This document shows positions 1 to 7,952 of a DNA stretch of 64,000 nucleotides, piece by piece. How positions within the stretch are numbered: position 1 is the first letter of the stretch; each line of letters begins with the position of its first letter. The stretch is from Stackebrandtia nassauensis DSM 44728 (lineage in GTDB: Bacteria > Actinomycetota > Actinomycetes > Mycobacteriales > Micromonosporaceae): the NCBI RefSeq assembly GCF_000024545.1, contig NC_013947.1, forward strand, positions 744,001-808,000, written 5' to 3'. The notes under the pieces were generated by a model, which had not been told where the DNA came from, did not search any database, and worked only from the letters and a program-made list of their open reading frames with translations. The translations under genes and the position numbers were made by a program.

Positions 1-170
1 AACTGATCAAGGTGCTCGCCTCCGAGGTGACCGCGCTGCGGGACGGCCGCACCGAGGAGGCCGACGCGCTGCGCGACGCCCGGCAGCGCGCGCTGGCGGA
101 CAAAGAGGACCTCACCGGGGACGCCGGGGAGACGACGGACGAGACCGAGCCGAAGGAAGACAAGGAATGA
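1..170 (+). CDS. C-terminal end of a probable DivIVA-like coiled-coil protein (5' truncated)
   Basis: The reading frame is open from the window edge and stops at the TGA at 168-170. The visible 55 residues begin LIKVLASEVTALRDGRT and end in a very acidic tail rich in E, D and K. This is charged and probably helical or disordered. In mycobacteria the gene just upstream of tag (Rv1209) is a DivIVA-domain protein with a similar charged C-terminus, so the DivIVA assignment rests on position and composition. The stop overlaps the ATG of the next gene (ATGA), which implies translational coupling. Confidence 0.55.
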   Translation, partial: LIKVLASEVTALRDGRTEEADALRDARQRALADKEDLTGDAGETTDETEPKEDKE

Positions 171-748
171 GCTCCGACGCGGCCACCGGTGCCGACGGAC
201 TGGCGCGCTGCCCCTGGGGCGACGAGCCCCAGATCTATCGCGAGTACCACGACACCGAGTGGGGCCGTGAGCTTCGCGGCGACGACGCCCTGTTCGAGCG
301 GCTGTGCCTGGAAGCGTTCCAATCAGGACTGTCCTGGTTGACCATCCTTCGCAAACGGGAGGCGTTTCGGGCCGGGTTCGCGGGATTCGTGATCGACAAG
401 GTAGCCAGGTTCACCGAGGCCGACGTGGAACGGCTGCTGGCCGACGCGTCGATCGTCCGCAACCGGCAGAAGATCGACGCCGCGATCAACAACGCCCGGG
501 CCGCCAGCGACCTCGACCTGTCCGCGCTGCTGTGGTCCTTCGCCCCGGAACCGAAACCCCGGCCGAGGACGATCGCCGAGGTACCCGCCATCACCCCCGA
601 GTCCACGGCCATGGCGAAGGAACTCAAACGCCGCGGCTTCCGGTTCGTGGGCCCCACCACCGCTTACGCCCTCATGCAAGCCGTCGGCATGGTGGACGAT
701 CACCTCGCCGACTGCCACGTGGCCGCGCGTGATGGGATGTCCGCATGA
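167..748 (+). CDS. tag: DNA-3-methyladenine glycosylase I
   Basis: Base-excision repair enzyme that removes 3-methyladenine from alkylated DNA; cytosolic. The 193-residue protein has the usual Tag length. It carries the family zinc snap: Cys15 and His28 (CPWG...YHDTEWG) at the N-terminus, and His179 and Cys183 (DHLADC) at the C-terminus. The conserved LEAFQSGLSWLTIL segment holds the base-recognition glutamate and the helix-hairpin region. The ATG overlaps the stop of the upstream gene, and its own stop overlaps the ATG of the next small gene, so three genes are probably cotranscribed and coupled. The order tag then DUF3117 is that of Rv1210-Rv1211. Confidence 0.95.
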   Translation: MSSDAATGADGLARCPWGDEPQIYREYHDTEWGRELRGDDALFERLCLEAFQSGLSWLTILRKREAFRAGFAGFVIDKVARFTEADVERLLADASIVRNRQKIDAAINNARAASDLDLSALLWSFAPEPKPRPRTIAEVPAITPESTAMAKELKRRGFRFVGPTTAYALMQAVGMVDDHLADCHVAARDGMSA

Positions 749-951
749 ACGAGATCCGGGACTGGCAGGTGAGCGTCGCGCTGCCCATCGAGGCGAGCGG
801 GTACAGCGAGGCGGTGGCCCAGTTTTGGGAGTACGTGCGCACCCTCGGCCCCGAGGAACTGCCCGCCTTCGTCGCCCCCAGCGGCCATGAGCTCGACATG
901 AAGGCCTACGTCGCCGGAGCCGAGACCGACCTGGACCCCGAAGAGGACTGA
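745..951 (+). CDS. Small conserved hypothetical protein
   Basis: A 68-residue acidic protein of unknown function whose ATG overlaps the tag stop (ATGA at 745-748). The sequence opens MNEIRDWQVSVALPIEA and contains a predicted amphipathic segment (SEAVAQFWEYVRTLG). It has no signal peptide, membrane segment or cysteine motif. The coupling to tag and codon usage like its neighbours argue that it is real. I do not recognise a named family; small proteins beginning this way occur in other actinomycetes, which is inference. Confidence 0.7.
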   Translation: MNEIRDWQVSVALPIEASGYSEAVAQFWEYVRTLGPEELPAFVAPSGHELDMKAYVAGAETDLDPEED

Positions 952-1033
952 ACGCCCCGAAATCGCGACCGGGCGGGATATTTGCACGCCGTTGCTACGT
1001 TGTGCCGACGCGCAATGTGGTGGAGGAGAGCAG

Positions 1034-1843
1034 ATGTCTCAACACGGTCCACACGGGGGCTATCCCGATCAGGGGCCGAGCGGGTATCCCCAGTACTCGC
1101 CCTCGTACTATTCGCAGCCGGTCACCGGCGCCCAGCCGGTCACCGGAATGCCGATGATGGGTGCGGCACCGCAGCAGCCACAACCGGATCCACGTCCACG
1201 CGGCCCGCTCAAGTTCCTGGTACCGCTGTGCGTGGTGTTGGCACTCGCCTTCGGCGGTTCGGCCTACTTCTTTTTCATCTCCGGTGACGCGCCGTCGGAA
1301 GTCGTCGGGCAGTACATAACCCATGCCCAGGACGAGGACTTCGCCGGTGCGCGTGAGTTCACGAGTGACAGCGCGACCAAGGCGACCAAGTTCCAGGGGA
1401 ACTCCGAGGGTATGGAAACCATGCGTCGCTGGTTCGGCGAGGACACCATGCGCTGGGAGGTCCGCGGGGATTCCACGAGCGGTTCGAAGTCGACGGTCAC
1501 CGTTGACAAGACCCTCGTTCTGCCCAACTACGACGAGCCGGTTGAGATGCGCTGGGACTACCGGTTGGAGCGCGAGTCGGGCAACTGGAAGATCGACCGG
1601 GTCAAGATAATGTCTATTGTAGATGACGGAATCGCGGGCCCCGGTGACTGCATGCTTGCCACCGGATTCGCCTACGAGGCCGCTGACTGTTCGGACGGTC
1701 CGAACTCCGAGGCGTCCGTCCTGGTCGAGGTGACCGATGCGGTCGACGTCCCGGACGACTGCCCGAACCCCACCGGCCCGGCGGTCGAGACCACGAAGAA
1801 GCGGATTCTGTGCATTGAGGAACAGAGTCCGGAGTCGAGCTAG
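1034..1843 (+). CDS. Single-pass membrane protein with Pro/Gly/Tyr-rich N-terminus
   Basis: A 269-residue protein of unknown function. Residues 1-55 are low-complexity, rich in G, P, Y, Q and S (typical cytoplasmic N-termini of actinobacterial membrane proteins). One transmembrane helix follows (FLVPLCVVLALAFGGSAYFFF), then an extracytoplasmic domain of about 185 residues with SEVVGQYITHAQDEDFAGAREF near its start. That part resembles DUF4878/NTF2-like extracellular modules that follow a single helix. Cysteines in the C-terminal third (GDCMLATGF, ADCSDGP, DDCPNP, RILCIE) could form disulfides. Start chosen at ATG 1034, preceded by GGAGG at 1022-1026; a longer in-frame start at 992 has no ribosome site. 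Confidence 0.75.
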   Translation: MSQHGPHGGYPDQGPSGYPQYSPSYYSQPVTGAQPVTGMPMMGAAPQQPQPDPRPRGPLKFLVPLCVVLALAFGGSAYFFFISGDAPSEVVGQYITHAQDEDFAGAREFTSDSATKATKFQGNSEGMETMRRWFGEDTMRWEVRGDSTSGSKSTVTVDKTLVLPNYDEPVEMRWDYRLERESGNWKIDRVKIMSIVDDGIAGPGDCMLATGFAYEAADCSDGPNSEASVLVEVTDAVDVPDDCPNPTGPAVETTKKRILCIEEQSPESS

Positions 1844-1874
1844 CCCGGGCCCGACGACAATTCCCTTACGGCGG

Positions 1875-2657
1875 TCAGCGGCCCTCGAAGGTCGGTTTGC
1901 GCTTGTTGACGAAATCCGCCGTGGCCTTGGCGTGGTCGGAGGTCTCGCCGCAGGCCTGTTGTGCCTGAGCTTCGCATTCGAGGCTGGCGGCGAAGCCGCC
2001 GTCGACGCGCAGCTGTTGTTTGATCCAGCCGTAGGCGACGGTCGGACCGGCCGCCAGGTGGGCGGCGAGCTGTTGGGCCCGGGGGAGGACGTCGTCGTCG
2101 GTTTCGGTGACCTGGGTGAGCAGGCCCAGCCGCAGGGATTCGGTGGCGTCGACCGGGGTGTTGAGGATGAGCAGTTCTGCCGCCTTGGCCCGGCCGATCA
2201 GGCGCGGGAGGGCGAAACTGGCGCCGGTGTCGGCCGCTAGGCCGATGCCGCTGAACGCCATCGAGAACTTGGTGCCCGGGCCGCCGATGCGGAAGTCGGA
2301 CAGGAAGGCCAGCGAGGCACCGGCTCCGGCCGCGGTGCCGCGGATCGCGGCCACGACGGGGGTGTTCATCTCGTAGAGGGTGGTGGCCAGCGGGTTGTAG
2401 TGGTCGCGGACCGTCGACAGGCCCTGGCCGGTTTCGAGGTTCTCGGCGTGTTCGCGCAGGTCCTGGCCGACGCAGAAGCCGCGGTCGCCCGCGCCGGTCA
2501 CCACGACGGCCCGGCAGGAGGCGTCGGCCTCGGCGGCGGCGAGGGCTTCGCGCAGTGCCACCTTGACCGGGACGTTCAGCGCGTTGAGGGCCTTGGGGCG
2601 GTTGATGGTGATCGTGGTGACGCCGTCGGCTGATTCGCTCAGTACTTCGTCGGACAT
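1875..2657 (-). CDS. Enoyl-CoA hydratase/isomerase family protein
   Basis: Crotonase-superfamily enzyme of 260 residues, the usual length. The N-terminus has the typical ITINRPKALNALN strand. An oxyanion-hole region is seen at VVVTGAGDRGFCVGQDLREH and a second at VAAIRGTAAGAGASLAFLSDFRI. It lies 7 bp after a PaaX-family repressor on the same strand, so the two form an operon. By that context it may be a PaaG/PaaF-type isomerase or hydratase of the phenylacetyl-CoA pathway, but no other paa gene is in the window and the substrate cannot be read from sequence. The ATG at 2657 is preceded by GAGG at suitable spacing. Confidence 0.85.
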   Translation of the reverse strand: MSDEVLSESADGVTTITINRPKALNALNVPVKVALREALAAAEADASCRAVVVTGAGDRGFCVGQDLREHAENLETGQGLSTVRDHYNPLATTLYEMNTPVVAAIRGTAAGAGASLAFLSDFRIGGPGTKFSMAFSGIGLAADTGASFALPRLIGRAKAAELLILNTPVDATESLRLGLLTQVTETDDDVLPRAQQLAAHLAAGPTVAYGWIKQQLRVDGGFAASLECEAQAQQACGETSDHAKATADFVNKRKPTFEGR

Positions 2658-2664
2658 GTGGACC

Positions 2665-3444
2665 TCACGTGGTTAGCAGGGACGAGACGAAACGGTCGGC
2701 GGCCGGGCGTAGCCGGGCCGCGTGGGTGTCGAAGAAGGCCGCCGCGGTGTGGCCCGCCCAGTGGGGAGGGCACAGTTCGGCGGGCAGGCCCGGGTCGGAG
2801 AACAGGAAGACCCGGAAGGCGTGCAGCAGCCGCATCCGGGCCGCGTACGCGCGTGAGTCGGGAGTGGAGGTGTCGATGGCCTCCACAATAGGCGCCAGTT
2901 CGGCGGTGAACGCGCGGTACCGGTCGGCCAGCTCGTCCAGGTTCCAGGCGCGGCGGGTCAGGACCACGGTGTCGCCGTTGTGGACCGAACGGAACCGTTC
3001 GAACTCGACGTCGGCCTCGGTGAAGACCTCCGGCAGCTCGGGCTGGCACCAAGGCGACACCCAGGTGCCCGACGTCAGTGGGCCGTAGCCGTGGAACCGC
3101 AGCGCCGCCACCAGCCGGGCGCGTTCCGGGCGGGGGCGGGGCGGGGTGAACACCACCAGGTCCAGGCTGCCGTCCCATTCGCGGGTCTCGGTGCGGTAGA
3201 TGCGCGTCGCGGACTCGTCGAGGCGGCGTTTGGCGCGGTCGGTGGGGGCGTAGCCGCGCTGGCCGCCCAGGTCGACGGGGGCGAGCCAGCCCTGGCGCAC
3301 CATCCGGGAGACCGCGGTGCGCACGGCCGGGGCGTTGACGCCCAGCGGTTCGAGCAGCGCGACGAGGGCCGCGACCGGAACCGGATGGCCCCACTGGCGC
3401 AGGTGATCGCCGTAGACGTCGAACAGCGCCGAACGCGCGTGCAT
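2665..3444 (-). CDS. paaX: PaaX family transcriptional regulator
   Basis: 259-residue repressor-like protein. The N-terminal winged helix (GHPVPVAALVALLEPLGVNAPAVRTAVSRMVRQGWL) is followed by the family-typical LGGQRGYAPTDRAKRRL wing, and then the PaaX middle and C-terminal domains (RIYRTETREWDGSLDLVVF; FRVFLFSDPGLPAELCPPHW). PaaX repressors bind phenylacetyl-CoA and release paa promoters. Here the gene leads a two-gene operon with an enoyl-CoA hydratase. An inverted repeat lies just upstream of its start and could be its own operator. The actual ligand is not known; PaaX homologues in actinobacteria also occur away from phenylacetate genes. Confidence 0.9.
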   Translation of the reverse strand: MHARSALFDVYGDHLRQWGHPVPVAALVALLEPLGVNAPAVRTAVSRMVRQGWLAPVDLGGQRGYAPTDRAKRRLDESATRIYRTETREWDGSLDLVVFTPPRPRPERARLVAALRFHGYGPLTSGTWVSPWCQPELPEVFTEADVEFERFRSVHNGDTVVLTRRAWNLDELADRYRAFTAELAPIVEAIDTSTPDSRAYAARMRLLHAFRVFLFSDPGLPAELCPPHWAGHTAAAFFDTHAARLRPAADRFVSSLLTT

Positions 3445-3455
3445 TGAGTGAGTCC

Positions 3456-3474
3456 TTCACGCATGGTGGGTGAA
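3456..3474. promoter_or_regulatory. Inverted repeat upstream of paaX (putative operator)
   Basis: TTCAC at 3456-3460 and GTGAA at 3470-3474 form inverted half-sites with a 9-bp spacer, starting 12 bp upstream of the paaX ATG. An autoregulatory PaaX site is plausible from position only. Confidence 0.35.
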
Positions 3475-3671
3475 ATCCGCCTGAGAGTGTGACAAGAACC
3501 CGACATATTTTCAAGTCTTCGTCACAAACAGGCTGGGCCGGTTTGGAGTTCACCGATGTCATCAGGGAAGATTGTTCGTCGAGCGTTTGGGCGCGACACC
3601 CGAACGATCAACATCATGTCCCACCCAACAACGCCGCGACACCGCGGCATCGAGTCGAGGGGAGTCAACAC

Positions 3672-3974
3672 ATGGCGGCCATGAAGCCGCGGACAGGCGA
3701 CGGTCCGCTGGAGGTCACCAAGGAGGGCCGCGGCATCGTCATGCGGGTCCCGCTCGAAGGCGGCGGCCGGCTGGTGGTCGAGATGACCCCGGATGAAGCC
3801 GAAACTCTGTCTCAAGAGCTGAAGAATCTCAACGGCTTACCGGAAAGTCCTATAGAAACACATCCCTCTTGTGGTCCCGGTGGCGGGCGAGGAGTCGTCC
3901 GCGGCCGGGACCTTTCCACGGTAAGGACGAGGGCTGTTCCGACTAGTATCGAGGCGGGTGGCACGCGGCGTTGA
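3672..3974 (+). CDS. DUF3117 small protein with extended C-terminus
   Basis: Homologue of Rv1211, a tiny protein that is almost invariant across actinobacteria and of unknown function. Residues 1-55 show the signature (MAAMKPRTGDGPLEVTKEG, then IVMRVPLEGGGRLVVEMTPDEA). The start at ATG 3672 has AGGGGAG upstream with ideal spacing. The family protein normally ends shortly after this core; here the frame stays open for about 45 more residues rich in P, G, S and T before the TGA at 3972-3974. That tail has no recognisable motif and may be a read-on into former intergenic sequence. The gene lies 42 bp before htrA. Confidence 0.9.
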   Translation: MAAMKPRTGDGPLEVTKEGRGIVMRVPLEGGGRLVVEMTPDEAETLSQELKNLNGLPESPIETHPSCGPGGGRGVVRGRDLSTVRTRAVPTSIEAGGTRR

Positions 3975-4016
3975 TCGCCGCCACCCACCATCGAGGCGGG
4001 CAGGAAGGACGACACC

Positions 4017-5336
4017 ATGGCTGACGGCACCGTGCCGACCCCCGGAGCGCAGCCCCCGGGCTGGGAAGCACGGCCGGACTGGCGAACGCCGGGCCCCGGA
4101 CAAGCGCAGCCTTCGCCAACCCCGGCACCGGCGAACCGGCCCGACTCCTCCGCTTGGTGGGCCCAGGGTGCCGCCACCGATCCGTGGCGCGACCCCAGCA
4201 CCACCGCGGTCGTGCGACACACCCCGCCGCCGATGCTGCCGCCCACCGAACCGCCGCTGCCGCCCCCACCCCCGGCCCGGACCGGACTGGGCACCATCGT
4301 GCTGGTCGCCGTCCTGTGCTCGGTGTTCGCCGGAGCGCTCAGCACCGCCGCGACCCTGCTGATCGCCGAACCCGGCAACGGAAGCTTCGACTCTCCCGGT
4401 GGCAACCGGCCGCTGGGCGAGTACCAGGACACCATCAAGGACGCCATGCCCAGCGTCGTCACGATCTGGGCCGAATCCGACGAGGGCACCGGCAACGGCA
4501 CCGGCTGGGTGTACTCGCCGGAGGGCTACATCGTCACCAACCAGCACGTCGCGGCCCTGGCCGAGGGCGAGGGCACCAAGATGTCCATCCAGTTCAGCGA
4601 CGGCACCATGGCCAAGGGCGAGGTGGTCGGCGCCGCCAAGAGCACCGACATCGCCGTCATCAAGGTCGACAAGACCGACCTGAAGGCGCTGAAGGTCGCC
4701 AACTCCGAGGAACTGGCCGTCGGCGACCCGGTGATCGCCATCGGCGCGCCGTTGGGGCTGTCGGGCACCGTCACCGACGGCATCGTCAGCGCCCTGGACC
4801 GTCCGGTCGTGTCCGGCGAGGGCGAGAGCTCCTCCGAACCCAACACCGTCATGGCCGGTATCCAGACCGACGCGGCCATCAACCCCGGCAACTCCGGCGG
4901 CCCGCTGCTGGACGCCTCGGGACAGCTGGTGGGCGTCAACACCTCGATCTACTCCTTCGCCAACGACAAGGGCGAGGCCGGGAGCATGGGGCTGGGCTTC
5001 GCGATCCCCAGCAACCAGGCCGCCCGGGTCGCCGAGGAACTCATCGACGACGGCGTGGCCACCCGCCCGGTGCTGGGCACCGAGATGGAGGCCACCAAGG
5101 TCGGCGAGACCGGCGCCGAGGTGAAGTCGGTCGGCTCCAAGACCCCGGCCGCCGACGCGGGCATCAAGGACGGCGACGTGATCACGAAGTTCAACGACAC
5201 GGTCATCACCGACGACGTCCAACTGGCGGCGCTGGTCCTCAAACACGCTCCCGGCGACTCGGTGGATCTCACCTACGAGCGGGACGGCAAGTCCTCCGAG
5301 ACCAGCGTTGAACTGGGTTCGGCGAAGGACGATTAA
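4017..5336 (+). CDS. htrA: HtrA/DegP-type membrane-anchored serine protease
   Basis: 439-residue S1C protease. Residues 1-90 are a Pro-rich cytoplasmic region and residues 91-117 one transmembrane helix. The trypsin-like domain follows outside the membrane, with catalytic His177 (TNQHVA), Asp211 (STDIAVIKV) and Ser293 (GNSGGPL). A single PDZ domain spans about 352-432 (VKSVGSKTPAADAGIKDGDVI). Such proteases degrade misfolded exported proteins. The gene sits directly before tatB as in mycobacteria (Rv1223-Rv1224), but the sigE-rseA pair found upstream there is missing between DUF3117 and htrA. ATG 4017 is chosen because it opens the Pro-rich N-terminus and follows an AGGAAGG sequence. Confidence 0.93.
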   Translation: MADGTVPTPGAQPPGWEARPDWRTPGPGQAQPSPTPAPANRPDSSAWWAQGAATDPWRDPSTTAVVRHTPPPMLPPTEPPLPPPPPARTGLGTIVLVAVLCSVFAGALSTAATLLIAEPGNGSFDSPGGNRPLGEYQDTIKDAMPSVVTIWAESDEGTGNGTGWVYSPEGYIVTNQHVAALAEGEGTKMSIQFSDGTMAKGEVVGAAKSTDIAVIKVDKTDLKALKVANSEELAVGDPVIAIGAPLGLSGTVTDGIVSALDRPVVSGEGESSSEPNTVMAGIQTDAAINPGNSGGPLLDASGQLVGVNTSIYSFANDKGEAGSMGLGFAIPSNQAARVAEELIDDGVATRPVLGTEMEATKVGETGAEVKSVGSKTPAADAGIKDGDVITKFNDTVITDDVQLAALVLKHAPGDSVDLTYERDGKSSETSVELGSAKDD

Positions 5337-5375
5337 CCGGCGTAGGCTGGCTGCTCGACCCCCTAGGAGTTGGTG

Positions 5376-5816
5376 ATGCTTGACAATCTCGGCGGCCTCG
5401 AGATCGTGGTGCTGCTGCTGGTAGCGCTGTTCATCATTGGGCCCGAACGGCTGCCCAAGGTGCTCAAGAGCGTTGGCAACGGCATCCGCAAGCTGCGGCG
5501 CATGGCGTCCAACGCCACCGCCGACATCAGCAAGGAGGTCGGCCACGACATCGACATCACCGACCTGCACCCCAAGACGTTCATCCGCAAGCACGTCCTG
5601 TCCGCCGCCGACGAGGAGGCGTTGAAGAACCCGCTGAAGTCGGCGCTCGACGACGTCAAGAAGCACACCCAGCCGCTGCGGGACGAACTGGACGACACCG
5701 CCAGCGCCATCCGCTCCAAACCCGGTCGCGCCAACGGCAGCAGACGGGACCGCGACGACGAGGACGAGTCGCCGTCGTCGTCCAAGGCGCACAGCTACGA
5801 CGCAGACGCGACCTGA
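5376..5816 (+). CDS. tatB: Sec-independent translocase subunit TatB
   Basis: 146-residue TatB. The N-terminal membrane helix (LGGLEIVVLLLVALFIIG) is followed by the hallmark GPERLPKVLKS hinge, an amphipathic helix (GNGIRKLRRMASNATADISKE) and a long hydrophilic, basic/acidic disordered tail. TatB with TatC forms the receptor for twin-arginine signal peptides at the cytoplasmic membrane. It is 39 bp after htrA and probably cotranscribed. ATG 5376 is chosen because AGGAG at 5365-5369 is 6 bp away; GTG 5373 is an alternative. tatA and tatC are not in the window. Confidence 0.92.
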   Translation: MLDNLGGLEIVVLLLVALFIIGPERLPKVLKSVGNGIRKLRRMASNATADISKEVGHDIDITDLHPKTFIRKHVLSAADEEALKNPLKSALDDVKKHTQPLRDELDDTASAIRSKPGRANGSRRDRDDEDESPSSSKAHSYDADAT

Positions 5817-5830
5817 AAACCAGCATAAGC

Positions 5831-5865
5831 AAAAGCGATCATTCCGATCAGAATCAATCGCTTTT
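5831..5865. terminator. Hairpin after tatB
   Basis: AAAAGCGAT at 5831-5839 pairs with ATCGCTTTT at 5857-5865 across a 17-nt loop. The A-rich and T-rich ends make it a plausible bidirectional terminator for the htrA-tatB unit. It sits 33 bp before the next gene start. Confidence 0.55.
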
Positions 5866-5897
5866 CATGATGGGTGATTGCTTCTAGGGTCGGCGGT

Positions 5898-6773
5898 ATG
5901 AACTCCACCCGCAAACTCGTTCATGTCAACGACGTCGACCTGTGCGTCGAGACCTTCGGCCACCCCGACGATCCGCCCGTCCTGCTCATCATGGGGACGG
6001 CGGCACCGATGGACAGCTGGCCCACCGGCTTCTGCGAACGCCTCGCGGCGCGGGATCGGTACGTCATCCGGTACGACAGCCGCGACACGGGACAGGCGAC
6101 CAGCTTCGAGCCCGGCAAGCCCTCGTACCGCGCGGCGGACCTGACCAACGACGCGCTCGGCCTGCTCGACGCGCTCGACATCCCCGCCGCCGAACTGGTC
6201 GGCGTGTCCATGGGCAGCGGCATCGGTCAGGAACTCGCCGTCTCGCACCCCCACCGGGTCACGACGCTGACCCTGCTCGGCTCGTCGCCGCTGGGGTCGC
6301 ACAGCTATCAGCTGCCGGGACCGTCGGCGGAACTGGGACGCTGGCTCGCCGATCCGGGGCCACCGCCCGACTGGTCCGACCGCGCGGCCGTGGTGGAGCG
6401 ACTGCTCGCCGACCTGCGGCTGTACCACGGTTCGGTGACGATGGACGAGGATGCGTGGCGGGAACTGGCCGAACGCATCGTCGACCGCACCACCGACATG
6501 GCCGCCTGCACGCTCAACCACTGGGTGGTGCTCAACGACCCGAGCAGCGGTGACGGCGAACCGGATTCGAGCCAGATCACGGTTCCGACCCTCGTGCTGC
6601 ACGGCACCGAGGACCCGCTGTTCCCGTATCCCCACGCCGAGGCGCTGGCCGCGTTGATCCCGAACGCGCGGCTCGTCCCCATGGACGGGGTCGGTCACCA
6701 GGAACTGCCGGAAGCGGTGTGGGGCATCGCCGTCGAGGCGATCGTGGACCTCGCGGCGACCCGGAACGCCTAG
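5898..6773 (+). CDS. Alpha/beta fold hydrolase (RdmC-like)
   Basis: 291-residue alpha/beta hydrolase. The opening strand pair (VNDVDLCVETFG) and the PPVLLIMGTAAPMDSW oxyanion region are as in aclacinomycin methylesterase RdmC-type proteins. The nucleophile elbow is GVSMGSG; the acid is probably the Asp in LHGTEDPLF and the catalytic base the His in GVGHQELP. The substrate is unknown; many genomes carry several such esterase-like proteins. The gene is monocistronic, follows a terminator-like hairpin and converges on mrp with 4 bp between stops. ATG 5898 is chosen over an upstream in-frame ATG at 5874, which lies close to the hairpin. Confidence 0.85.
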   Translation: MNSTRKLVHVNDVDLCVETFGHPDDPPVLLIMGTAAPMDSWPTGFCERLAARDRYVIRYDSRDTGQATSFEPGKPSYRAADLTNDALGLLDALDIPAAELVGVSMGSGIGQELAVSHPHRVTTLTLLGSSPLGSHSYQLPGPSAELGRWLADPGPPPDWSDRAAVVERLLADLRLYHGSVTMDEDAWRELAERIVDRTTDMAACTLNHWVVLNDPSSGDGEPDSSQITVPTLVLHGTEDPLFPYPHAEALAALIPNARLVPMDGVGHQELPEAVWGIAVEAIVDLAATRNA

Positions 6774-6777
6774 ACGG

Positions 6778-7923
6778 TCAGCGTTTCGGCGCCAGACCCA
6801 GCGGCTTGCCCGCGAGGCTCTCGCGACGGACCGCGAGCCGGTCGGCGATGCCGAACAGCGCCTTGGCCGCCGCCGAATCGGGCTGGCTCAGCACCAGCGG
6901 CACTCCGGCGTCCCCGGCCTCGCGCAGCTGCGGCTCCAACGGAACCTGGCCGAGCAGCGGAACGTCGGCGCCCATGCGCTTGGTCAGCGCCTCCGACACC
7001 GCTTCGCCGCCACCGGAACCGAAGATCTCCATCCGGGAGCCGTCGGGCGTCTCCAGCCAGGACATGTTCTCCACGACGCCGGTCAGCCGCTGGTGGGTCT
7101 GCATCGCGATGGCACCGGCGCGTTCGGCGACCTCGGCGGCCGCCGCCTGCGGGGTCGTCACGACCAGCAGTTCCGCGCCCGGCAGCAGCTGCGCCACCGA
7201 GATCGCGATGTCACCGGTTCCGGGCGGCAGGTCGAGCAGCAGCACGTCCAGCTCGCCCCAGTAGACGTCGGCGAGGAACTGTTGCAGCGCCCGGTGCAGC
7301 ATCGGGCCGCGCCACACCACGGCGGCGTTGCCCTTGGTGAACATGCCGATCGAGATCAGCTTGACGCCGTTGGCCTGCGGCGGCATGATCATCGACTCCA
7401 CCGGGGTGGGCCGGGCGTCGGCGGCACCCAGCATCCGGGGCACCGAGTGGCCGTAGATGTCGGCGTCCACGACGCCCACCGACAGCCCTCGGGACGACAG
7501 CGCGGCGGCCAGGTTCACGGTGACGCTGGACTTGCCGACGCCGCCCTTGCCGGACGCGACCGCGAACACGCGGGTGCGGGAACCGGGCTGGCTGAACGGG
7601 ATCACCGGATCCCCGCCGCCGGAGTCGCCGCGCAGCTTGGTCTGAAGGTCCTTGCGCTGGGCGTCGGTCATGGCGCCGAAGTCGATCGACACCGACTCGA
7701 TCCCGGCCACGCTCGTCGTCGCGGCGGTGATGTCGCTGCGCAGCTTGTCCTTGAGCGGACAGCCCGCGATGGTCAGCAGGATGCGCAGTGCGGCGTGGCT
7801 GCCGTCGACGGTCACGGACTCGACCATGCCCAGCTCGGTGATGGGCTTGCGGATCTCCGGGTCCTGCACCGTGGCCAGCGCGGTGTGAATGGCCTGCTCA
7901 ACAGTGGTGGCGGGGGCTGACAT
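6778..7923 (-). CDS. mrp: Mrp/NBP35 family iron-sulfur cluster carrier ATPase
   Basis: 381 residues. The N-terminal MIP18/DUF59 domain (about 8-85; VQDPEIRKPITELGMVESV) is followed by a deviant Walker A P-loop ATPase domain (ASGKGGVGKSSVTVNLA), Walker B-like DVLLLDLPPGTGD and a C-terminal switch region. ApbC/Mrp proteins carry Fe-S clusters to apoproteins in the cytosol. The C-x-x-C pair found in many NBP35 proteins is not evident, which is common in the bacterial short form. The syntenic mycobacterial gene is Rv1229c. I chose ATG 7923 (MSAPATTVEQ); an ATG at 7932 is also in frame. Confidence 0.92.
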   Translation of the reverse strand: MSAPATTVEQAIHTALATVQDPEIRKPITELGMVESVTVDGSHAALRILLTIAGCPLKDKLRSDITAATTSVAGIESVSIDFGAMTDAQRKDLQTKLRGDSGGGDPVIPFSQPGSRTRVFAVASGKGGVGKSSVTVNLAAALSSRGLSVGVVDADIYGHSVPRMLGAADARPTPVESMIMPPQANGVKLISIGMFTKGNAAVVWRGPMLHRALQQFLADVYWGELDVLLLDLPPGTGDIAISVAQLLPGAELLVVTTPQAAAAEVAERAGAIAMQTHQRLTGVVENMSWLETPDGSRMEIFGSGGGEAVSEALTKRMGADVPLLGQVPLEPQLREAGDAGVPLVLSQPDSAAAKALFGIADRLAVRRESLAGKPLGLAPKR

Positions 7924-7952
7924 GGTTCCCATCGTACGTGCCGGTCCCGGGC

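Noticed and set aside
3837-5792. 651-codon minus-strand frame opposite htrA and tatB
   Set aside because: Shadow frame; the plus strand carries the catalytic triad and TatB signature.
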